Assembly (NCBI RefSeq): GCF_001424645.1
Contig: NZ_LMQR01000001.1
Coordinates: 1,856,149-1,920,148, forward strand
Length of the DNA stretch: 64,000 nucleotides
From: Frigoribacterium sp. Leaf415
GTDB lineage: Bacteria; Actinomycetota; Actinomycetes; Actinomycetales; Microbacteriaceae
Reading direction: 5' to 3'
This document shows, in pieces, positions 58,506-64,000 of the stretch. Positions within the stretch are counted from its first letter, which is position 1. Each line of letters begins with the position of its first letter. Made by a program: the position numbers and the translations under genes. A model generated the notes under the pieces. It saw only the letters and a program-made list of their open reading frames with translations, was not told the DNA's origin and searched no databases.

Positions 58506-59762
58506 GTGCCCCGTCAGCAGCTCTCCCCCGCCCAGGCCCGACGCGTGGCCCTGGCGGCCCAGGGCTTCGGTGGGCCGGTCGACGGCCCCGTGCGCCCGGG
58601 GACGCGTCAGCTGAACGGCCTCGTCGACCGCCTCGGCCTGCTGCAGATCGACTCGGTGAACGTGTTCGAGCGCAGCCATTACCTGCCCGCGTTCGCCCGC
58701 CTCGGCTCCTACGACCGGGCGACCCTCGACCGCCTCACCTTCGCTCCCCGCGGACGGTACGTCGAGTACTGGGCCCACGAGGCGGCCATCGTCCCGGTGA
58801 CCACATGGCCCTTGCTGCGGTGGCGGATGCGCGACTACGAGGCCAAGTGGCGGGGCGACGCCTCGTCGTGGTTGTCGACGAGCCCGCGCATGGAGCGTTG
58901 GCTGCTCGACGAGATCCGCGACAAGGGCCCGCTGCCCGCCAGCCTGGTCGAGGCCGACGCCGCAGTCTTCCCGCAGCCCGACCGGACGGGCCCTTGGTGG
59001 GGGTGGGGTGACGTCAAACGCGGCCTCGAGTCGTTGTTCCGCACCGGCGCCCTGGTCAGCGCCGGCCGTCGGCGGTTCGAGCGCGTCTACGCACTACCCG
59101 AACAGGTGCTCCCGGCCGATGTGCTGGCCGTGGACGTCGACCGCCACGAGGCCCACCGCCGCCTCGTCGCCCACGCGGCCCGCGCCTCCGGGGTGGCGAC
59201 GGCCTCCGACCTCGCCGACTACTTCCGGCTCAAGGCCGCGGACGTCGCGCCTGCCCTGCGCGAACTGCACGACGAAGGAGTCGTCGAGCCCGTGGTCGTG
59301 CCGGGCTGGGGTGCGACCGCGTGGCTGCATCGAGACGCCCGCGTGCCGCGCCGACTCGAGGCCGACGCCGTGCTGTCGCCGTTCGACCCCGTGGTCTGGC
59401 ACCGGCCCCGGGCCGAACGACTCTTCGACTTCCGCTACCGGATCGAGATCTACACCCCCCGCGAGAAGCGAGTGCACGGCTACTACGTGCTGCCCGTCCT
59501 GCAGGACGATCAGCTCGTGGGGCGGGTCGACCTCAAGAGCGATCGTCAGGCGGGCGTCCTGCGGGTGCAATCGGCGTGGCGCGAGCGCGACCTCCCGATC
59601 GACGTCGAACGGCTCGCGACGACGCTGCGCCGAGCAGCGGCCTGGCAGGGAGTGGACTCGGTCGAGGTCGCCGACCGCGGAGACCTGGCAGGCGTCCTCC
59701 GAGCGACCCTGGCGGGCCGCGCCGATTCCGACGCCGACGTCGCGGTCCGCCACCGCGACTAG
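58506..59762 (+). CDS. Winged-helix protein of the YcaQ (DUF1006) family
   Basis: A 418-residue protein: LSPAQARRVALAAQGF, LGLLQIDSVNVFERSHYLPAFARLG, YWAHEAAIVPVTTWPLLRWRM, LSPFDPVVWHRPRAERLFDFRYRIEIYTPREKRVHGYYVLPVL. This is the YcaQ/AlkX family, whose characterised members unhook DNA interstrand crosslinks with a Q-x-D active site; here LLQIDSVN carries it. The GTG at 58506 starts the family N-terminus. Convergent 4-base overlap with htpX. Confidence 0.93.
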   Translation: MPRQQLSPAQARRVALAAQGFGGPVDGPVRPGTRQLNGLVDRLGLLQIDSVNVFERSHYLPAFARLGSYDRATLDRLTFAPRGRYVEYWAHEAAIVPVTTWPLLRWRMRDYEAKWRGDASSWLSTSPRMERWLLDEIRDKGPLPASLVEADAAVFPQPDRTGPWWGWGDVKRGLESLFRTGALVSAGRRRFERVYALPEQVLPADVLAVDVDRHEAHRRLVAHAARASGVATASDLADYFRLKAADVAPALRELHDEGVVEPVVVPGWGATAWLHRDARVPRRLEADAVLSPFDPVVWHRPRAERLFDFRYRIEIYTPREKRVHGYYVLPVLQDDQLVGRVDLKSDRQAGVLRVQSAWRERDLPIDVERLATTLRRAAAWQGVDSVEVADRGDLAGVLRATLAGRADSDADVAVRHRD

Positions 59763-60664
59763 AAAGTGCCCGCGTTCTGCCGCAACCGCTGGACGCGGTC
59801 GGCGAGCGGTGGGTGGGTGCTGAAGAGCCGGTCCATCACGCCGGGCTTCATCGGATCGCTGATCCAGAGGTGCGACATCGAGGTGTTCTGCTGCTGCATG
59901 GGCCGACCGTAGGCACCGAGCTTCTCGAGCGCTCGGGCGAGACCCTCGGGGTACCGCGTCGTCAACGCCCCGGTGGCATCGGCCAGGTACTCGCGCTGAC
60001 GCGAGACGGCCGCCTGGACGCCTGCCGCGGCGAGCGGGGCGATGATCATGGCCACCAGACCGAGCACGAGGAAGACGGGGTTCCCGCCGCCACCGCCGTT
60101 GTTGTTGGAGTTGCGGTTGCCCCCGGACAAGGCGCTGAAGAACGACATGCGCAACAGGATGTCGGCGAGGAAACCCACGGCCACGACGAGGCCGAACACC
60201 ATGGTCGACACCCGGATGTCGTAGTTCTTGACATGGCCGAGCTCGTGAGCCATGACACCCTGCAGCTCGGCGTCGTCCATGATCTCGAGCAAGCCCGTCG
60301 TGGCGGCGACGACCGCGTGGTCGGGGTCGCGCCCCGTGGCGAAGGCGTTGGGGGCCGGATCGACCACCACGTAGACCTTGGGCATCGGCATGCCCATCGT
60401 GATGCTGAGGTTCTCGACCGTGCGGTAGAGGCGCGGAGCCGTCACGCCGTCGACCTGCTGGGCGTTGCTCATCGAGAGCGCCTGCCCGCTGGCGGCGAAG
60501 TACTGGATCAGCGCGTAGACCGCGGCACCGCCGAGCACGAGGAAACCGATCGACCCGTTGTTCCAGATGGCGCTCGCGGCGAACCCCAGCGCTCCGATGA
60601 TCACGAGGAAGATCAGGACGATGAAGACGGTGTTGCGCTTGTTGCGCGAGATCGCGGAGTACAT
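59759..60664 (-). CDS. htpX: M48-family membrane metalloprotease (HtpX-like)
   Basis: A 301-residue zinc protease. Zinc site GVMAHELGHVKNYDIRVST (HExxH) and the third ligand Glu in RQREYLADATGAL; two N-terminal spans (TVFIVLIFLVIIGALGFAASAIW; FLVLGGAAVYALIQYF) and two more after the HExxH. A glycine/asparagine loop (GGNRNSNNNGGGGGN) separates them. Degrades misfolded membrane proteins. Follows lemA by 25 bases, an arrangement seen widely. Confidence 0.94.
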   Translation of the reverse strand: MYSAISRNKRNTVFIVLIFLVIIGALGFAASAIWNNGSIGFLVLGGAAVYALIQYFAASGQALSMSNAQQVDGVTAPRLYRTVENLSITMGMPMPKVYVVVDPAPNAFATGRDPDHAVVAATTGLLEIMDDAELQGVMAHELGHVKNYDIRVSTMVFGLVVAVGFLADILLRMSFFSALSGGNRNSNNNGGGGGNPVFLVLGLVAMIIAPLAAAGVQAAVSRQREYLADATGALTTRYPEGLARALEKLGAYGRPMQQQNTSMSHLWISDPMKPGVMDRLFSTHPPLADRVQRLRQNAGTF

Positions 60665-60689
60665 GGTGTCGAGAACGACTGGGGCTGCG

Positions 60690-61271
60690 TCAGAACTGGA
60701 CGCGCGGCGGCTCGGCGATGGCCGACGGTTCGGAGACCTCGAAGAAGTCCCGCTCGCTGAAGCCGAGGCGCTTCGCGAAGAGCGAGTTGGGGAAGACCCG
60801 GTTCTTGGTGTTGAACTCACGCACGCCGCCGTTGTAGAAGCGGCGGGCGGCCTGGATCTTGTCCTCGGTGTCGACCAGCTCGGACTGCAACTGGAGGAAG
60901 TTCTGGCTCGCCTGGAGCTGTGGGTAGGCCTCGGCCACGGCGAAGATGCTCTTCAGGGCGGTCTGCATGTGCCCCTCGGCAGCCGAGGCTTCGGCCGGTG
61001 TGCCGGCCCCGATGGTCTCGGCACGCGCCGCGGTCACGTTCTGGAAGACCGACGACTCGTGGGCGGCGTACCCCTTGACCGCCTCGATGATGTTGGGGAT
61101 CAGGTCGGCCCGGCGTTTGAGCTGGATCGTGATGTCGCTCCACGCCTCGTCGACGCGCACCTTGAGGGTCACCAACGAGTTGTAGGTGGCCCAGAGGTAG
61201 ATGCCGATGATGACCGCGAGCAGGACGATGATGCCTACTGCTACCAGGATGCCGATCGTGGCCGGTTGCAT
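60690..61271 (-). CDS. lemA: LemA-family protein
   Basis: A 193-residue LemA: one N-terminal span (TIGILVAVGIIVLLAVIIGIYLW) then four helices (YNSLVTLKVRVDEAWSDITIQLKRRADLIPNIIEAVKGYAAHE; YPQLQASQNFLQLQSELVDTEDKIQAARRFYN; REFNTKNRVFPNSLFAKRLGF). Function unclear. A -10-like TATAGT is at 61366-61361, upstream of the ATG. First gene of the lemA-htpX unit. Confidence 0.92.
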   Translation of the reverse strand: MQPATIGILVAVGIIVLLAVIIGIYLWATYNSLVTLKVRVDEAWSDITIQLKRRADLIPNIIEAVKGYAAHESSVFQNVTAARAETIGAGTPAEASAAEGHMQTALKSIFAVAEAYPQLQASQNFLQLQSELVDTEDKIQAARRFYNGGVREFNTKNRVFPNSLFAKRLGFSERDFFEVSEPSAIAEPPRVQF

Positions 61272-61494
61272 GACGTGTCACTCCTAGATCGTGGACCGAT
61301 GACGGCGGGCGCCGGATGGTCGCCCGCGACCTGGGTCGGGTCGTCGGGAGCCCGTTGGACACTATAAATGCGCTGCATGTGGGCTCCCTGCCCGTCGGGA
61401 GATCTCGGAGCAGACTCCCGACGAGCGCTCGTCCGGCCATCTCCCCCGCGCAAAGGATTGACTTGTACCCCGAGAACGTGCTGAATGGGTCACA

Positions 61495-63717
61495 GTGTTC
61501 GAGTCGCCGACCCTGCATCCGACGCGTCCGTCGTCCTCCGTCGACGGACGGCTCCTGGTCGTGCCGCGACGCGGGCGGCGCATCGTGTCGACCCTCGCGG
61601 CGGTCGCGCTCGGTCTCGCGCTCGCCCTGTCGGTCGGTGTCGGCGCCCACGCCGCGGGCAGCCCCTCGGGCACGCCCACACCCGCCCCGTCGTCCGGCCA
61701 GCCCGGTCCCGATCCGGTCGCACCGACCATCCGCGACATCGGCGACCAGGACGTGAACGCCGTCGTGGTCGGCGGCACGGGCACGTCCGGGGCCACCGTG
61801 AGGGTGCTCGACCCCCGCGTCCCCAGTCGGGCCCTCTGCGAGGTCACCCTGCCCACCGGAGGCACGACCAGCGTCCCCTGGTCGTGCACGGTGACACTCG
61901 AGGACGGCGCCGACCAGACCCTCACGGTCCGCGACGTCACGAACTCGGCCGTGGTCGGCGACGCGATCAGCGCTCCGTTCTCGGTGCTCGGCCCGCCGAC
62001 GGTCCAGGGCGGACCCGCCATCGGCGGCAAGGTCGCGGGCACCGCCTTCGCGGGTGCCCGCGTGACCGTCGACGGAGGCGCGGCGCCGGTCTCGGCGACG
62101 GCCGACGCCTCCGGGGCATGGTCCGCCGTGCTGCCGGCCACGACCTGGCCGACCGGCAGGTACACGGTGACGGCGTCACAGTCCTCGGACTCCGTTCCCG
62201 CCGTACCCCGGTCGGCGACCTCGACCGGCGTGGCCGTCACGATCGACCGCGACGCGCCCGCCGCCCCCGTCGTCACCGCGCCCCGGGCCGGCGAACGAGT
62301 CACCACGCAGCCGCTCACGTTCTCGGGAACGGGAGAAGACGGTGCGACCGTGACCGCCTACGTCGACAGCACCCCCGTCTGCCAGGCCACGGTCGCCGGT
62401 GGATCGTGGCGCTGCACGTCGTCCGACGCGGCGCTCCCCGACGGGGAGCACGCGGTCCAGGCCGCGCAGATCGACGCCGCGGTGAACGTCGGGCCGCCCA
62501 GCGCGGGCATCTCGATCACGGTGGCGTCGTCGACCGCGCAACCCGCGCCTCCTTCGTCCTCGGCCGCCCCGGCACCGACATCGGGGCCCGGTTCGTCGGG
62601 GGGTCCGGCCGTCCCGACCGAGCCGTCTGCCGGGACGCCCGGGGGGCCGGTGCCCGGAGACGGCTCCGGAGGCACCCCGGGTGACGACGGCGGGGGCCTG
62701 CCCGAGGCGACCACGCCCACGTCCGACTCCTGGGCGGCGGCGACGACCTTCGGCCGCGATCTGCCCTCCCTCGGCCAGACGATGACCGGCACGGGATGGT
62801 TGCTCGCTCTCGGCCTCGCGGCAGCGTTCGTGCTGCTGGTCGTCGCGCCGACACGCCTGGTGGCCACGGCGCTGCGAGGTCGGCTGGCGCCTCGGGGTCC
62901 GCGACTCACCGGCCGCAACCGTCGCCGGGAACTCCCCACCTCCTTCTCGACCGCCACGCTCGACCCCCGCCTCGCCGCCGGGCTGACCGTCGCCGCCGGG
63001 GCCGCCGTGGTCGGGCTGGCAGCCGGCCTCGACGACGAGGTCCGCTACGCGCGTCTGTTCGCCGGGATCGTGATCGGGGTCGCCCTGGTCAACCTGCTCA
63101 CCGTCGTCGTCCCCACCCGGTTGATGGGGCGGTCCCGGGAGCGCGAGGCCCGCGTCCGCATGTCACCGCGCCTCCTTCTCGTCGCCGTCGTCGCGTGCGC
63201 GGTCACGCGACTGCTCGGGCTCGACCCGCCCCTCGTGCTCGGGGTGGTGCTCGTCGGCAGCCTCACCGCAGCGCCCCGGTCGCCGGCGCGCCACGGCCGG
63301 ACCGACGCGGTGGACGGTCGCGAGGCGGGGCTGCTGGCGCTCGTCCAGGTCGTCGCCCTGGTGGTCGTGTCGGCCGCGGCCTGGGCCGTCCACGGAGCCC
63401 TGCCCGCCACCGGAGGGTTCTTCACCGAGCTGGCCCTCGAGACGAGCGCGACGGTCTGCCTGACCGGGCTCGGGTCCCTCGTGCTGGCGCTGGTCCCGGT
63501 GGGCTCCCTGCCGGGTCGTCGGATCTGGGCCTGGTCGCGCCCGCTGCACGTGGGGCTCACCGTGGTCGGCGTGGCCACTGCCGCCGTCGTGCTCACAGGC
63601 GGCCCTTCGTCGTTCCCCGTCGGAGGGGCGGTCGTCGCAGCCGCCGTGACGGCAGGCCTCTGCGTCGCGGTCTGGCTCTGGACGTCGTTCGTCGAGGTCA
63701 GCACCGACGACGCCTGA
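61495..63717 (+). CDS. Large exported Ig-like protein with multi-span C-terminus
   Basis: A 740-residue protein. Hydrophobic signal near residue 30-50 (STLAAVALGLALALSVGVGAHAAG); residues 75-345 hold about three Ig-like (Big-type) domains with DxG/TVxV repeats (GTGTSGATVRVLD, GTAFAGARVTVDGG, GTGEDGATVTAYVDS); a P/S/G linker (350-420) follows, then about 300 residues with eight or so hydrophobic spans. No known enzyme motif. GTG start; a TTGACT (61458-61463) and TGAATG box are so near that the message may be leaderless. May be a cell-surface sensor or adhesin; unknown. Confidence 0.75.
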   Translation: MFESPTLHPTRPSSSVDGRLLVVPRRGRRIVSTLAAVALGLALALSVGVGAHAAGSPSGTPTPAPSSGQPGPDPVAPTIRDIGDQDVNAVVVGGTGTSGATVRVLDPRVPSRALCEVTLPTGGTTSVPWSCTVTLEDGADQTLTVRDVTNSAVVGDAISAPFSVLGPPTVQGGPAIGGKVAGTAFAGARVTVDGGAAPVSATADASGAWSAVLPATTWPTGRYTVTASQSSDSVPAVPRSATSTGVAVTIDRDAPAAPVVTAPRAGERVTTQPLTFSGTGEDGATVTAYVDSTPVCQATVAGGSWRCTSSDAALPDGEHAVQAAQIDAAVNVGPPSAGISITVASSTAQPAPPSSSAAPAPTSGPGSSGGPAVPTEPSAGTPGGPVPGDGSGGTPGDDGGGLPEATTPTSDSWAAATTFGRDLPSLGQTMTGTGWLLALGLAAAFVLLVVAPTRLVATALRGRLAPRGPRLTGRNRRRELPTSFSTATLDPRLAAGLTVAAGAAVVGLAAGLDDEVRYARLFAGIVIGVALVNLLTVVVPTRLMGRSREREARVRMSPRLLLVAVVACAVTRLLGLDPPLVLGVVLVGSLTAAPRSPARHGRTDAVDGREAGLLALVQVVALVVVSAAAWAVHGALPATGGFFTELALETSATVCLTGLGSLVLALVPVGSLPGRRIWAWSRPLHVGLTVVGVATAAVVLTGGPSSFPVGGAVVAAAVTAGLCVAVWLWTSFVEVSTDDA

Positions 63718-63885
63718 CTCGGCGCGCCCTGCCTTCGGCCGCGCTGACGGCAGGCCCGGCTGGGCGCCAGACCGCTGACTGCGGTCCTGAATGACCGCCG
63801 TCCCGCCGACGGCGGTCCCTCCGGCTGCGATCTCGCTGACCGCGGGCCTGGGTCGCGGCGCGCAACCTGCCGCCGCCGTCGTCGT

Positions 63886-63958
63886 GGGCAACTCAGGAAG
63901 ACGACGCACCAACCGGCTCACCGGGTCCGCGAATGTGCCGATCTCCTGCGTTGCCGAC
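63886..63958. repeat. Family B element near the window end
   Basis: 73-bp element with ends GGCAACTCAGGAAGACGAC and ATCTCCTGCGTTGCCGAC and an interior close to the copies at 47.9 and 48.0 kb. Sequence 63718-63885 shows only a GACCGCCGTC/GACGGCGGTC hairpin (63798-63818) after the Ig-like gene. Confidence 0.85.
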
Positions 63959-64000
63959 GATGCGCGGGCGGAGCGGATCGGAGCGGAGCGGAGCGCGGGG

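Overview
This window is a chromosomal segment of a high-GC actinobacterium, most probably a member of the Microbacteriaceae (Frigoribacterium/Curtobacterium/Rathayibacter-like). The reasons are very high G/C at third codon positions, frequent GTG starts with 4-base GTGA/ATGA overlaps, a mycothiol-dependent amidase (Mca), and actinobacterial families of unknown function (DUF4245, DUF4307, DUF6264, DUF6457, DUF4180). The genus call is inference; no 16S or other marker gene is present.

Layout. 0-9 kb: the start of gcvT behind a tandem glycine riboswitch (both minus strand), an SseB-like protein, small lipoproteins, a PrmC-related methyltransferase, an FBP-domain protein, an ABM-domain protein, a LolA-like protein coupled to an ABC-2 exporter, a large orphan lipoprotein and a MarR regulator. 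9-11 kb: a TMEM175-type channel and an SDR oxidoreductase. 10.5-19 kb: a galactan-utilisation locus. A LacI regulator and a sugar ABC importer face away from a GH42 beta-galactosidase and a secreted GH53 endo-galactanase, with LacI-type operator palindromes in the divergent gap; the layout parallels the Bacillus gan system. 19-24.5 kb: Tat-type GDPD, an ABC-F protein, an MsrB-MsrA fusion, a GNAT/DUF1778 toxin-antitoxin pair with a perfect operator palindrome, and a lipoprotein. 24.6-30.4 kb: a molybdenum-cofactor run (DUF4180, mobA, DUF6457, moeA, fdhD) ending in an FdhF/YdeP-type molybdoenzyme. 30.6-32 kb: an MBL hydrolase and a TetR regulator divergent over a shared operator, both apparently leaderless. 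32-45 kb: housekeeping genes (CEO-synthase-like, ychF, exonuclease, rmuC, glpX, fba, ispH, xseA-xseB, carbonic anhydrase, fumC). 45-48.2 kb: a repeat-walled island holding only a DUF559/AbiEi-like protein and an A24 peptidase. 48.2-64 kb: phoH, a PLP enzyme, an isoprenyl transferase, hemolysin III, mca, greA, threonine ammonia-lyase, an AI-2E-type permease, a YcaQ-like protein, the lemA-htpX pair and a large Ig-like membrane protein.

The least explained content lies between and at the ends of genes, in two dispersed repeat families. Family A is a short motif, CAGGAGGCGCGG, present in about 40 copies. It often occurs as an inverted pair making a hairpin behind genes, and it also lies inside the glycine riboswitch and in C-terminal tails of proteins. 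Family B is a 73-76 bp element with inverted ends (GGCAACTCAGGAG...CTCCTGAGTTGCC) in at least seven intergenic copies, some with a family A motif at the centre and two inside a 162-bp tandem duplication. Neither family matches an IS, CRISPR or described element that I can name.
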